Origin: Niebla homalea
Taxonomy: Eukaryota > Ascomycota > Lecanoromycetes > Lecanorales > Ramalinaceae
Direction: 5' to 3'
Assembly (NCBI GenBank): GCA_019925105.1
Contig: JAHGAU010000015.1
Location: forward strand, 434,001-498,000
DNA length: 64,000 bases
In this document: one piece after another, positions 21,305-32,702 of the stretch
Layout of the letters: each line of letters starts with the position of its first letter
How positions within the stretch are numbered: position 1 is the stretch's first letter
Translations under genes and position numbers: made by a program
Notes under the pieces: generated by a model
Seen by the model: only the letters and a program-made list of their open reading frames with translations
Told to the model about the DNA's origin: nothing
Databases searched by the model: none

Positions 21305-21970
21305 TGTGGCGGGTTGATGATTCATTCAACACTTTATACACAGCTTCCTCCGGGGGGCTGTAACATCGTTGCCAACAAATTCAAGTATAGGTGAGTGAAT
21401 GATGGGAAGATGAAAGATGTAATGTTGGCGCGTAACGATCTTAGGAGACCACTCAGGCCAGCCCGTTAGGCTGGTTCGCAAAGAAGGTTTGATCCAAATC
21501 GGGTATGGTACCCGGTGTGACGGGTGGGTCAGGCCAAAACGGAGTGGAGCAATACTAAGGGAAATGCACGCAAGCCATGCAGCGTAGCATTTACTATTGG
21601 AACATTCATAACGGAGCAGGACAGTAGTCGTTCACAGAAGAACAAGCTCTGAGATCTCCGATTTAAATTGTGAATCATGCATTAGATATCGCCGTCAACC
21701 TTTTCATCTGCGGCGTGCGGCGTGCGGGTGATTGTGTTAAGTTGATCGTCATTTAGAGGGGCTTTTGAGATTGGTCCGTCGGCAACGCCCACAAGGCACA
21801 AAGTAAACGGGCAGCGGCATTGACGCTAGTCGGCTTAGCGCAGCTGCAAGAAGATCGCAGAACACGTTTCGTTTGATTTGCATATATCGCATCGAGGCAT
21901 TTTTGGGTCGCATATAAATGTTTGGGTTAAACCCTTCCACGAGTCCACGATTCCATTGAATCAATGCAAG
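21305..21970. promoter_or_regulatory. divergent promoter, TBL1-like / TMEM115-like
   Basis: A gap of 666 bases between two outward-facing starts. It includes a short direct repeat, GCGGCGTGCGGCGTGCGGG, near 21,710-21,728. Nothing looks coding. Confidence 0.45.
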
Positions 21971-23066
21971 ATGCAGATGCGCATCAATATACCTCCGCTC
22001 ACACGCATCTTGCTCGGTCTTCTAGTTGCCATCTCACTTACGCATCAAGCAACCCGCTATCTCTTCCCAATCCCCCTCGAGCTTTTGGCCCTCATCCCCC
22101 AGCATTCCGTCTTTTACCCGTGGACTTATGTGACTGCAACGTTTGCTGAGCAGAACATCGTGACCTTGTTGATCGCTGCAGCGACCATTCTTTATGGAGG
22201 GAAATACCTCGAGCGCGCCTGGAGCTCTACCGAGTTCGGAAGGTTTGTCTTGATAGTCACCGTCCTTCCAAATTTCGCCTCGGCCATTATCTACGTGTTA
22301 TGGTTCGCCATCACGCTCGACTCAGCAAGAGCGTAAGGATGCCATCATCTTACGGCACGTAAATCCCTGCTGATCCATTCTCTACAGACTGGCCTACATC
22401 CAAGGCTCTGTAGCACTACAGGGCGCCTTCCTCGTCGCCTTCAAGCAATTAGTTCCTGAACATACCGTAACCATCTTGAGAGGCGTCATCAAAATCAGGG
22501 TCAAGCATTTCCCTGCCATCTTCTTGCTGGCGAACACACTTTCCGGCTTCATCATTGGCACCGACACAGCACTGCTTCTTGCATGGGCTGGCTTCTTCAC
22601 AAGCTGGACCTATCTTCGATTCTTCAAGACGCAACCAGACCTATCTGGCACCAGCACTGGAGGCCCAGGAACCAAGGGCGACGCTTCCGAGACTTTTGCA
22701 TTTGCCTACTTTTGGCCGGACGTGGTGCAGCCTCCAGTTGCCGCCGTTGCAGATGGCGTATACAATGCACTGGTAGCGGTGCGAATGCTGACCCCATTTT
22801 CCGCAGAAGAGGTGGAGACAAGTAATGTGCAGGCGTCTGCACGAGGGGAAAGCGGATTGCCCAGTGTACTTAGCCAACCGGGCAAGAAGGGCGGGAAACG
22901 AGAAGAGGCTGAACGGAGAAGAGCTCTCGCACTGAAGGCTCTGGATCAGAGACTCAATGCAGCCACTGCTAATCGGTCGACTCCGCCATCTGCACCTTCA
23001 GCGCCTCTTGTACCAGACCCTGGATCTGAACCTAGCGAACAACGCGGGGAAAACGCAGGAACATGA
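21971..23066 (+). CDS. TMEM115/PL6-family Golgi membrane protein
   Basis: Two exons, 21971-22332 and 22388-23066, with a 55-base intron (GTAAGG..TACAG), giving 346 residues. The N-terminal 220 residues contain rhomboid-like membrane segments: ILLGLLVAISLTHQATRYLF, the family stretch FYPWTYVTATFAEQN, LYGGKYLERAWSSTEF, FLLANTLSGFIIGTDTALLL and WTYLRFFKT. The tail is cytosolic, charged and proline-rich. TMEM115 proteins are catalytically dead rhomboid relatives of the Golgi that affect retrograde transport and glycosylation in animals; the yeast homologue is poorly studied. No Ser/His protease pair is visible, as expected. The start at 21971 is the first ATG that places the first membrane segment at the N-terminus. 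Confidence 0.9.
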
Positions 23067-23997
23067 AGTGTTCTGGGAATAGAACCTTCGCTTCACATGC
23101 AAGACCACGTTCTACCACGAGCGTGGCATACTTCTGGCTGCTCCAAAGCTGGCAGGAATGCCCAGAACTTTCAAGCGGAGCCATGGAAGCTTAGGCGATT
23201 GAAACACATCAGGGCCGGAAGAGTGATAGGCTTTGCGCCTATCGTGGCAGCGAGAGTTATGGCAATTACAGGAAGGCTTCCCTCCATGCAGAGGACGGAC
23301 AGTATGGCCAGCCAAGCTCCTAGCTGTGTACCCAAGAACAGTGGCACACTGGCACCGGACGATGCCCCATGATAGAGAGAGGGTGACCTGTGGACAGGGG
23401 ATAGTAAGGCAGTCTGATCACGTCAAGGCTTGACATGGGCCACCTAGGGCAAAGGTAGGAGGGAAAGAGCATTATGGGTTCGATGGGTTTGGGTTCGCCC
23501 ATGTGAACGCTTATTCTATGCTGATCTTAAGTTCGATCGCTGTGCGTTGTTTTCTCTTAGGATAGCTAGATCTTGGACAGCTTCGTGCAATTTCTTTTAC
23601 CTTGATGGCATTACTTTCAAAAAAGCCTCGCTGCTGAAGGAAATGGTGCGAATGTTCGATTGTCTCTATTCTGCGAGTACATTGCTCCATGGAGGACGTT
23701 TGATTTGCATACAATGGGGAACATAGCGCCCATATCCCAGGCTAACATTTACTTTCAAGTTGTACAGTGACGGAAGAAAAAGGATCCCTGGCTAAGGTAT
23801 GACTACCACTGAGATTATATTGGGAGCCTTGCGAGCTTTACTCACCCTGCAGCTAGACTGTTTTAAGTTTGCGTTATCGATAACACTTCACCACTTTTCT
23901 ACGTCAATCTCCCTTCACGGTTGACAAACCCAATCACTGTGCGCCTTTCTCAGGATGAACTTCATTTGAGTGGGCGGATTGGCCCAGACTCACTGTT
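23067..23997. other. intergenic region upstream of rrp12
   Basis: It runs from the stop of the TMEM115-like gene to the rrp12 start. A short T/C-rich leader (about 23,890-23,950) precedes the start codon. Short frames here overlap on both strands and look spurious. I see no other element. Confidence 0.45.
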
Positions 23998-26900
23998 ATG
24001 TCTCTTACGGAAAAGCTTGATAAGATTCGCTCTCCGAAGCTCCAGAATCAAAGAGAGGTAAGCTCTATCCTACGAAGCTTTCAAATGTCTGATCTTGAGC
24101 TTCATCTAGACGGCAGTGGTGCTCAGCGCAGTGGAAGAAACGCTGAAGTCACAATCATACGAGTCTACGCCGACCGCATACTTCGCTGCTCTGCTTGCCC
24201 TCCTCAGTCAGTCGGTCTCTCCAAAAGAAGGAATCGTCAATAAAGAACTCGCAACATCTGTGGTATATCTGCTGGATTTGGTCACCTCCTACGTACCGGC
24301 ACCACTATTAAGGTCGAAATTTACACAAATCCTAACCAGTCTCGTGCCAGTCTTGACCAATGCGGACCTGGAAGCTCCTCTCATTCGGTCCTCGATAGGG
24401 TGTTTGGAATCGCTACTGGTTGCCCAGGACGGGGCAGCGTGGGCATTACCACAGGAGCAAATAAGTCCACGCCGGGCAATTTCTGGCCTTCTTCATCTAG
24501 CGCAGGATCATCGTCCCAAAGTTCGCAAGCGCGCGCAGGAAGCTATCACAAATGTCCTACAATCTCCACCACCTAGTCCCAGCCTGGATCACCCAGCAGC
24601 AGACATGTGTGCTGAGACTGCTCTGCGTGGGGTGACTGAGACGCTGGGCGCCAATTCCGTCAACGACAAGAGGAGTAGGAAAGATAAGGGAAAACAAGGC
24701 GAAGAGCATCAGCCAAGCATACAGCATGCCCTGCATCTCGTGAAAACGACTGCCACAGCCTCCAATGGCTGGCCAAGCAAGAAGATCGAGCCTTTGTGTG
24801 AGGTCCTCATGCGATTGTCCAGAAGCAACCAGTGGCTGACCATGACTGCGTTTGAAATCTTCGAGGTGATCTTTCAGGGCATGGCTGGTGAGGTAGCAAG
24901 CTCTAAATTACCGAAGCTCATGGAGGTTATAATGGATATGAGACCTGGTGTTGGGGACGAGAGACTAGTTCCTAGCTGGTGCGCAGTTGTCAGCCGAGGA
25001 TATGATGTCTCAGCACAGATCGAGCCACAAGAAACTTTCCAGAAGCTGCCGAAAGTGTTCGAAACTGTGAAGGGGTTCTGCGCGTCATCTAGCCACAATG
25101 TCAGGATTAGCGCCTCTGAGTGCTTGGTCTCATTTCTCGTCAACTGCGTACCGGATCAGATCATACTGGAGCCAGGTGTGTACGATGAGAAGGCCCTGGA
25201 AGGTCTTGCGCGCATTGTATTGGACCTTTTAAGTGTCAAATACCAATCTGCTTGGATGGAGATGTTTACTGTCTTATCAACAACCTTGACAGTCTTCAAA
25301 TGGCGGGCTGATGGTCTGCTTGATGATATCGTCAGGGCAGTGGGCGAGCTTCGTGGAAATGACGCATTCAACGGCAAAAAGGAGGCAGACGAGGTTCTTG
25401 GAAAAGCTATTGCGGCCATGGGCCCAGCCAAGGTCCTGGATATCCTGCCTCTGAATCTTGTGAATCCTGCGGCTGGCCAACGAGGTCGAGCTTGGCTATT
25501 GCCCATTTTGCGCGACCATGTCCAGAACACCCAACTGGGCCACTTCAGGTCACAATTGGTGCCAATCAGCGAGGTGATGTTCCAAAGGGTCCTTGACCAT
25601 GGTTCATCCGAAAAGACAATGGAAACGAAGATTTTCGAGACCTTGGTTCAACAGATTTGGGCCACTCTTCCAGGATATTGTACCATTCCAATTGACATGC
25701 TGCAGTCTTTCGATCAGTCGTTTGCCGAAATGTTGGCGAATCTTCTTTATTCGCAGACCAACCTACGTACAGATATATGCAATGGCCTTCAGGCTTTGGT
25801 AGAATCCTACAAGATGATTGCAGCGAGTGAAGCCACAGAGAAGCAGTTGCTACTTTCCTATCGTACAAGCAAGGTCGACGCGCAGAAAGCTCTCGATCAC
25901 CTGTCCACCTTTGCAGGCAATCTTTTGGCAGTCTTGTTCAACGTATACAGCCAGACACTGCCTCAATACAGAGGCTATATTCTACAATGTATCAATGCGT
26001 ACCTAAGCATCACTCCTGAAAAAGTATGTCCGAGAGATACTGCTGTTTTCGATTTCCATTGACCCATCATAGGAAATCCTTGAGACCTTTGAACGTGTAA
26101 CAACCATGCTCGAAACTGCACTGAAAGAGGTCTCTTCCCAGATGCAAGGCGATAAGCAGCAGCAGCAATCTAAGAAGCAACCATCCACGGATGGTATGCC
26201 ACCGACATCGCACACGCTCATGCACCTAATCATCACCATCGCGATCTACCTTCCCCGGACCTCCTTCCCTCGGCTTTTTTCTCTCACCGCCCTCGTCCTC
26301 CCCCAGCAATCGGACCCTCAACTCCAAAAGAAAGCCTACAAACTCCTTCCCCGCCTTGCCCTCGCTCCTACTGGCCTCTCTGCCCTCAAGGAACGCAGTT
26401 TCGAGCTCCAGTCTCTCATCCTCGACACAGCGTCCTTCGTCTCCACCCCGTCCCGGCGCGATCGCCTTGCCGCTATCGCCGTAGTGGTCGAGCATCTCCC
26501 GCCCTCGGACCTCCACTTCATCCCCTCTGTCCTCAGTGAGTGCGTCCTTGCCTGTAAGGAAGTCAACGAGAAGGCCCGCACCCAGGCCTTTGACCTCCTC
26601 GTCCTCATGGCCAATCGCATGGCCTCAGGCGGTGAAGTTCAACACTCCAAGATCCCGCACATGGAGGACCCCGCCGCTCCCACCACACAAGCCAATCTGG
26701 AGGAATTCTCCACCATGGTGTCAGCGGGCTTAGCAGGGAATACCCCCCACATGATCTCCGCCTCCATCACCGCACTCACACGCATCCTATACGAATTTGC
26801 CACTCAGCTGCCCAAGCCTGTGTTGGAAGACCTAGTCCAGACACTCTTCCTCTTCCTCACGTCCACCAACCGCGAGATCGTCCGCTCAGCCCTTGGTTTC

Positions 26901-27956
26901 GTCAAGGTCGCCATCATCTCCCTCCCCGAGCCCCTCATCAAACCCAGACTGGAAGCGCTGATCCCTGGGTTAATGTCCTGGAGCCGCGAGCACAAAGCCC
27001 GGTTCCGCGCCAAGGTAAAACACATCCTCGAACGAATCATCCGCCGCTTCGGCTATGATGTCGTGGAGGAGTATTGCCCGGAAGCGGACCGCAAGCTCAT
27101 CACCAACATCCGCAAGATGCGGGAACGGCGGAAGAAAGGGAAGAAAGCCGGCGCTGAGACCGACCACCCCGACAGCGTCGACGAAGACGACGTCAATGCC
27201 AAACCAAGGAAGGGCAGGTTCGAATCTTCTTACGACGAAGCCCTCTACGGCAGCGAATCCTCCGTCTCCAACTCCGACGCCGAGTCATCTGGAGATGACG
27301 CCCCCAGTGGGAATCGCAAGGGCAGGAAAGGCGGTAGCAGGGGAAGTGGGACATACATCACAGAACCCACCTCCGAACCACTCGATCTGCTGGACCGGCG
27401 CTCGCTCGCTAATATCTCGACGCGTCGGCCGGTGGTGGGGGGTGAGCACAAAGCGCCCACGGGGAAACGCAAGTCTGAGACGGATATAGATGGGAAACTG
27501 GTCTTCCGTGAGAAGGACGTGAAGGTTGATGATGATGGCGGGGGGGATGATATGATGCTTGACGGTGCAGACCAGACGGGCACACTAACAGGAGGAGAAG
27601 GAGGTGGCGGTGGTGGTGGTGGGGTAGACGCGTACGTGCAAGCGGTCAGTGGCCGCGACGCCGTACAGCGCGGGAGGGGGGGCAGGTTGAAGTTCAATAC
27701 CAAGCGCGAGAAGAATCGCATTGGTGGTGGGGAGGATATGGACATTGATGATAACGCAGGGGATGGTGGCAAAGGTGGTGCTAGTGGGGCGAAGAAAGTC
27801 AGGTTTGCGGATGGGAGGGGGTCAATGGACGGCTTGACAGGGATAGGGGGAGGGATGGCGGTGGTGGTGGGCCGAGCTTCAAGGCTGGGAGCAGGGGAGG
27901 AAAAGGTGGTGGTGGTGGTGGTGGGATCAGTAAGAGAGTTGAGCGGAGGAGTTTAG
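23998..27956 (+). CDS. rrp12: ribosome biogenesis protein Rrp12
   Basis: Three exons, 23998-24057, 24110-26023 and 26073-27956, with introns of 52 and 49 bases in phase 0, giving 1285 residues. Exon 1 supplies LDKIRSPKLQNQRE, joined to TAVVLSAVEETLKSQ as in the family. HEAT-like repeats fill the protein. The NUC173/Rrp12 signature is clear (KVLDILPLNLVNPAAGQRG, RAWLLPILRDHVQNTQLGHF), as is the later KHILERIIRRFGYDVVEEY. Rrp12 binds Ran/importins and pre-ribosomes and supports export of both subunits from the nucleolus. The C-terminal 200 residues are low-complexity acidic then Gly-rich. The last 35 or so residues are unusual: another frame over the same bases gives a basic tail that looks more like the family (see findings). 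The true C-terminus is therefore uncertain. Confidence 0.93.
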
Positions 27957-29132
27957 GAGGAGGGAAAGTCAGAGGTGGGAGGGTTAGCAAGGCGGGAGCG
28001 AGGAGGTAGGGTTGGCCGGCATGAAAAGGCGGGCACAAGCAGATGGAGAGGCATGACGAGAGCATGAGTGCACGGCAATGTGGATACTGTTCCGATTGTA
28101 TGCCTCTTCCTGCGGCAAGCTGTCGATGTTGACGGCAGCATGATATTATCCATTCACCTACATGCGTGGCCATTTACTCCAATGTGAATGCAAGCTTATT
28201 GATCTGTTGTGATGATGACACGATTACTGGCGGCGGCGGCAATTCTGCCGTTACTCGCTTGTCCCAAGATCGATGCCATTTTCATGAGGGAAAAAGCATC
28301 GATATCCCTGGATCGTGCCGCACGTCACAGAGTGCTTGCAGGTAGGCACGAAGATCGCCAAAGGCACCAGGCACGCGAAGCCGTCCGTATGCCTGTGTTG
28401 TTGCATTCTCTTTAGCTTACGAATTCGCCGAGAACGATGTTGACGATCAAGATATCAGTTTAGGATTAATTGTCGGAACAGTCGCTTGAAGGTCAACCCT
28501 TCCCGGTTTCTCCAAGTGTGTTTTGCATCTAGTCCATTGAAAAGTGGCTTGCGTTGCCATACCAGTGTGTAATCCATGCACAAAATGATAGACCGCATTT
28601 GCAAATCCAGGACGCATCGTACCATCCATGCAGAGCAAGACGTGTTGCATCACAATCTACCCGTCCAGGAGCTCCTGAAAGCTTGTGTCGTTCATGCAGA
28701 GGCGGAATACCAGATTGTGGTCATCCCGGTTTGCAAATCCACCATACCAATCCCAAAAAGGCAATTCAGACTGCTCAAGGACTCGACGCTGGAAGTTCCG
28801 TCCAGATTGAGTATGGTCTGTGTTTTCAACACCACCACTGTGTGATGGTGATGACGATTACCGCTTTGGGACATGCAAAGACGGTGTTTTTGCCAAGGGT
28901 GGCGAATTTTTGATATTGCGGGTACGCGTGGTGCGGGAAAGCCGAGCCGGCGCTAGGGTGGATTTTTCCATGGTTGAGGGTGTGGTATGCACGTGTCGAT
29001 GCCCCCATGATATGCTTGGTGCCATCTCTTGACAAGTAGTAAGGTGGACATACCATGCCACACAGTACATGAGATGACACCACTGTACAACAGTACAGAA
29101 AGTCGAGACAAACCTGACAGCAGATAAGGAGC
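27957..29132. other. gap between convergent rrp12 and sec6
   Basis: This gap of 1176 bases separates two converging genes. A 12-base string, TTTGCAAATCCA, occurs twice (near 28,599 and 28,732) in a stretch rich in near-repeated words. Overlapping frames on both strands at 28,550-28,910 show no family resemblance. I see no gene. Confidence 0.45.
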
Positions 29133-31385
29133 TCACTTGACCTTCCCCATGATTGTCTCCTGTCCCCTCTCGACGTACAACTCTGCAGCCTTCGCCTTGA
29201 CGCCGCTGAGCAGACTCCTGTCATAGTCGTCTCTCGTCCGCAACGCACTCTCGACCCAGGAGATCTGCAGATCCCAGTATTCACGCTTAAAGCCTTCATA
29301 CACCTCGACTACGCTCGCCTTGTCAGCCTCAAGTAGCCGGACCAGATAATCCACCACACGCCATTTCGCCTTGATGTCTGCAAACGCTGGGAACTTGCCA
29401 AACCAGTCAAATGCTGTAAGGACATCATCCTTGAACTTTTCAGTGAAAGGATCACCTCGCTTAAATTTAGCGGATTTGTTGCGGACGGAAAGGAGATAGC
29501 GGGCCAGGAGCTCATCGGCGAGTTCCTCGACGAAGATGTCGAGGAGAGAGTGATGCAGGACGGATTGGTAGTCAGCAAGGTAGTCTTCGAATGTAGTGAT
29601 GATCCGTTTCATGCCGAACTCGGTGTACCATTTCTGAGTAAAGAACTCGGGCAATACGGTGCGGAAGTCAATGATGAAGATGAGTAAGACGAAAGTTGAG
29701 ATGCAATGGGTGCTCAGATCGACAAAGCCGTCGCGTAGATTGTCCAGTTCGGGCACTGCGCGAGTGCTGACATACTGAGGCGTCACTATCATTTCCAGAT
29801 CGCGCTGAAACCGGGTGAGGTAGCTGATCTGACCACCTTCTTCGTTGTCGTCAATGCATGCAATCTGGTCGTTCGCAATGGCTAGCAACCAGTCCTGCAG
29901 GACATGGAGACCGTCTTGATCGGAAGTGGGTGATCGATATCGCATCACGTCTTCATCGACCATCCTCTGCCATGCTCCTTGACGGGATTTCAGGGCGGCA
30001 AACATGGCATCAATGACGCCCTCTGCGACGTCACTGCGACCTGACTCACCAGCTACGAGCAGTTGCTCTCGCAGCATGCGCCACATGTCTCCCAAAGTCT
30101 TGGTGCGGAAGTAGCCATGCTCGTTGGTGTCGAGGGAGTCTGGTAGACGCTCCACAAAGGACTTCCTGTCTGTTGCGAACATTCGATCCATCCACTCATC
30201 GACTGATTTGACGATCAATTGACGGTATTCTCGGATCAGCTCCGCTTCTCGGTTGTCCAAGACCTGAGGCTGCAGATCTGCGGCTGCCCACCCAAGCTTG
30301 CCCATCTTCGCATAGTACTTCTCCACCCAATCGATGATACCAAGCATGTGAGGAGGGCTGAGATCAGGGTCATCAATACGCTTGATGAGCCAATCATGCA
30401 TGAGGTTGTGGTAGATATCCGTGTACGTCTTGAAGATTTTCCATTTCTTGGGCATCAAATTCACCATGCCTTTCTTCACTGCAAACAGATCATTGAAATA
30501 CCAAGTCATGATCTTTGAAAGCTTGTCTGGATCTTCAAAGAATTTGGGATCTGCTTCCTTGAACTGCTGCAGTGCGTACAATTTGATGGCTTCGAGGAAC
30601 TTCTCCTTGTACCCACGTACTTGCCTGGCGCTACTGTTCATAGACTTGAATCGAGATGCGAGATCTTGATACTCCTTCTGAGCATCCTGGAGTGTCTTGA
30701 CCTTCCTGTCTGCTTTTTCTTCCTCGTCGATGACAACAGCTAAGCGGACGACGGTGCTTTCATTCCCTTCTTGTACCAGGTGTATCAGGTTCATACAAGC
30801 TTGACCGATATGGTCGTCGAACCAAACGACAAGGTCTTCCAATCGTTCGAAGTGGTTCTGTAACGTAGTTTCCAGCGACGAATCCGAAGCTCGCTTGATC
30901 TGATCCAGTGCATCATCTCTGATATCTCTCAGCTGGGTCAGGGAGTAGTGTATACTCAACAGATGAGGCTGGTTCTCCAAATCGGTATCATCTTCCTGCA
31001 GTAAGCGTGCAAGCTCATCCATCCTCCCGTCAAACGACTCAATATTCGCCTTCATGGTCTCGACCTGCGAGAAGTTCCGGTGGACCTGCGACACCAGATT
31101 GATGTTGGGGAAATCCCTGATCATGTTCTGCGATTCGGCGCATAGCTTGTCAATCTTCATGAGCTCCTCCTTGATCTGATTCACTGCTCGTTGCCCATCG
31201 CTGATCGCGTTCATGCCGGACTGTGTGATCTCGAGCTGCTCCTTGAGCCCGACTTTGAGCTCACCATCCACGGCAGCTTTCTTGCGGGCGAAGTCGGATT
31301 TGAGGAAGGGGATCTTGTCGAGGTCTTCGGGATGGCGAAGGAGCTCTGCCAATTGGACTTTGGCGCCGTCTGCCAGCTCCGCCAT
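29133..31385 (-). CDS. sec6: exocyst complex subunit Sec6
   Basis: Single-exon minus-strand gene, 750 residues from the ATG at 31385. I prefer this start to 31427 because it begins directly with the fungal Sec6 opening VQLAELLRHPEDLDKIP. Other typical stretches are KEQLEITQSGMNAISDGQR, an N-terminal coiled coil, WYFNDLFAVKKGMVNLMPKK with KTYTDIYHNLMHDWL, and the C-terminal helical bundle (VEELADELLARYLLSVRNK). The protein is an exocyst subunit that tethers secretory vesicles at sites of polarised growth such as the hyphal tip and septum. Length agrees with fungal Sec6 (about 750). It shares a 397-base divergent promoter with the mitochondrial ribosomal gene. Confidence 0.95.
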   Translation of the reverse strand: MAELADGAKVQLAELLRHPEDLDKIPFLKSDFARKKAAVDGELKVGLKEQLEITQSGMNAISDGQRAVNQIKEELMKIDKLCAESQNMIRDFPNINLVSQVHRNFSQVETMKANIESFDGRMDELARLLQEDDTDLENQPHLLSIHYSLTQLRDIRDDALDQIKRASDSSLETTLQNHFERLEDLVVWFDDHIGQACMNLIHLVQEGNESTVVRLAVVIDEEEKADRKVKTLQDAQKEYQDLASRFKSMNSSARQVRGYKEKFLEAIKLYALQQFKEADPKFFEDPDKLSKIMTWYFNDLFAVKKGMVNLMPKKWKIFKTYTDIYHNLMHDWLIKRIDDPDLSPPHMLGIIDWVEKYYAKMGKLGWAAADLQPQVLDNREAELIREYRQLIVKSVDEWMDRMFATDRKSFVERLPDSLDTNEHGYFRTKTLGDMWRMLREQLLVAGESGRSDVAEGVIDAMFAALKSRQGAWQRMVDEDVMRYRSPTSDQDGLHVLQDWLLAIANDQIACIDDNEEGGQISYLTRFQRDLEMIVTPQYVSTRAVPELDNLRDGFVDLSTHCISTFVLLIFIIDFRTVLPEFFTQKWYTEFGMKRIITTFEDYLADYQSVLHHSLLDIFVEELADELLARYLLSVRNKSAKFKRGDPFTEKFKDDVLTAFDWFGKFPAFADIKAKWRVVDYLVRLLEADKASVVEVYEGFKREYWDLQISWVESALRTRDDYDRSLLSGVKAKAAELYVERGQETIMGKVK

Positions 31386-31782
31386 GGCTGGCAGCAGATC
31401 AAGCAGCCTCCACCGCCTCACAGGCACTCAATCCGTAGATGCGAGACCAATGCTCTCAACAATATTGGCTCATTGGGTGCAAGAGGGCGTCCAAGAACCA
31501 AGTATGGAAGGCTGAAACATACGCATGTAAATGTGGTATCTACGAATATCTGGTACTGCAGTCCTCAGGTAAACCAACTCACACGATTTCTCATGCTCAC
31601 CATCAACCACTCACTTACTCACACCGACTCCAGAGCGTCTACCTTGAAATCTTTAGTGCTGCACTCTTATCATCAAGCTATACCTCGACATCTCTGTTCC
31701 TGCATTTGGCCTCTACCCAACCACCACCAACTCACCAACCTCCCACCATCATCTCCCTTCCACACCCATTGCAACAACAACA
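31386..31782. promoter_or_regulatory. divergent promoter, sec6 / mitochondrial uL30
   Basis: These 397 bases hold both promoters. The last 120 bases before the plus-strand start are C/A-rich with CCAACCACCACCAACTC-like words and end in CAACAACAATG, a favourable context. Confidence 0.5.
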
Positions 31783-32049
31783 ATGCCCTTCTTCCGCATC
31801 ACCCTCATCCGCTCCGCCATCGGCCTCCCCAAAGCCACCCAAGGCGTCCTCCGCGCCCTCGGCCTCAAGAAACGCATGGCGACCGTCTTCCGGCCGGTCA
31901 ACCCGTCCACTGCGGGGCAGATCATGAAGGTGAAGGAATTGGTGGCCGTGAGCGAAGTGACGCGGAGTAAGAGCAATGAGGAGGTGAGGGAGGAGAGGAG
32001 GCCGGATCGGGGGTACGTTGTTGAGAAAGTTGGCTTGGGGATGACCTGA
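31783..32049 (+). CDS. mrpl33: mitochondrial ribosomal protein uL30m
   Basis: Single exon, 88 residues. The sequence matches the uL30 family: [20 protein letters not shown], then [34 protein letters not shown] and the closing GYVVEKVG. Yeast Mrpl33 is 86 residues, so the length is normal. The first strand and helix are basic and amphipathic and could act as mitochondrial targeting sequence without a separate presequence. The product is a large-subunit protein of the mitochondrial ribosome. It is C-rich in its 5' half and G-rich just downstream, the same skew pattern seen at other short genes here. Confidence 0.92.
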   Translation: MPFFRITLIRSAIGLPKATQGVLRALGLKKRMATVFRPVNPSTAGQIMKVKELVAVSEVTRSKSNEEVREERRPDRGYVVEKVGLGMT

Positions 32050-32702
32050 AGGGATTGTGGTTGGAGATGGAACGAAGGATCTTGGGTTGGTAGCTGTGCG
32101 GTTGAGAAGAAAATGCAAAGGGAATGAGCGTTGGGCGGAATGGCTTGTCTGGAAGCAGAAGAGTTTGGGGGGGGGGGAAGATGTAAAAGGATGATGAGTG
32201 GAATGAACCTCCGATGAAGGGGGAAGATTCTTTGCAGGACTGTGCGGGTGAGGCTTTGTCGAAGCAATGCATGTGTCGAGTTTACCTATGCAGTCTCGAG
32301 ACGGCACAGGTGGTGCTTGAAGGCACGAAGGGGCGATGAGCGATGTGGAGCTGGTGTGGAAGGCCAATTGGGGAGACGTTCAGATCGGATGAGGCAGGAG
32401 ATGGGGATCATACAGTGCCTCAAGGATGGGGAAAGCTGATCGAGACTCGTCATCCTAGAGTGGGAGCAGTCGAGGCTCATGTACTACCGGAAAGGGGGGT
32501 TTATGGAGAGGAAGGTAGTCTGACTTGACGATATTGCTGATATCGGTCTCACTCGATATGATTAAGAGCATCCAAGAGGCTTTTGTGCAGCAATGCAATT
32601 CAACACACTTTGGAAGAGACAAATAAGATGTCATACCTCTTCGCTACACTGCTCGGCACTACCAAATCATCATCTACAGTAGCCTCTCCCAGCACTGCAT
32701 GC
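32050..32702. other. gap between convergent genes
   Basis: This lies between the 3' ends of the uL30m and S1P lyase genes. It is G-rich with a run of about 11 G near 32,169. It should hold the two terminators. No gene seen. Confidence 0.45.
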
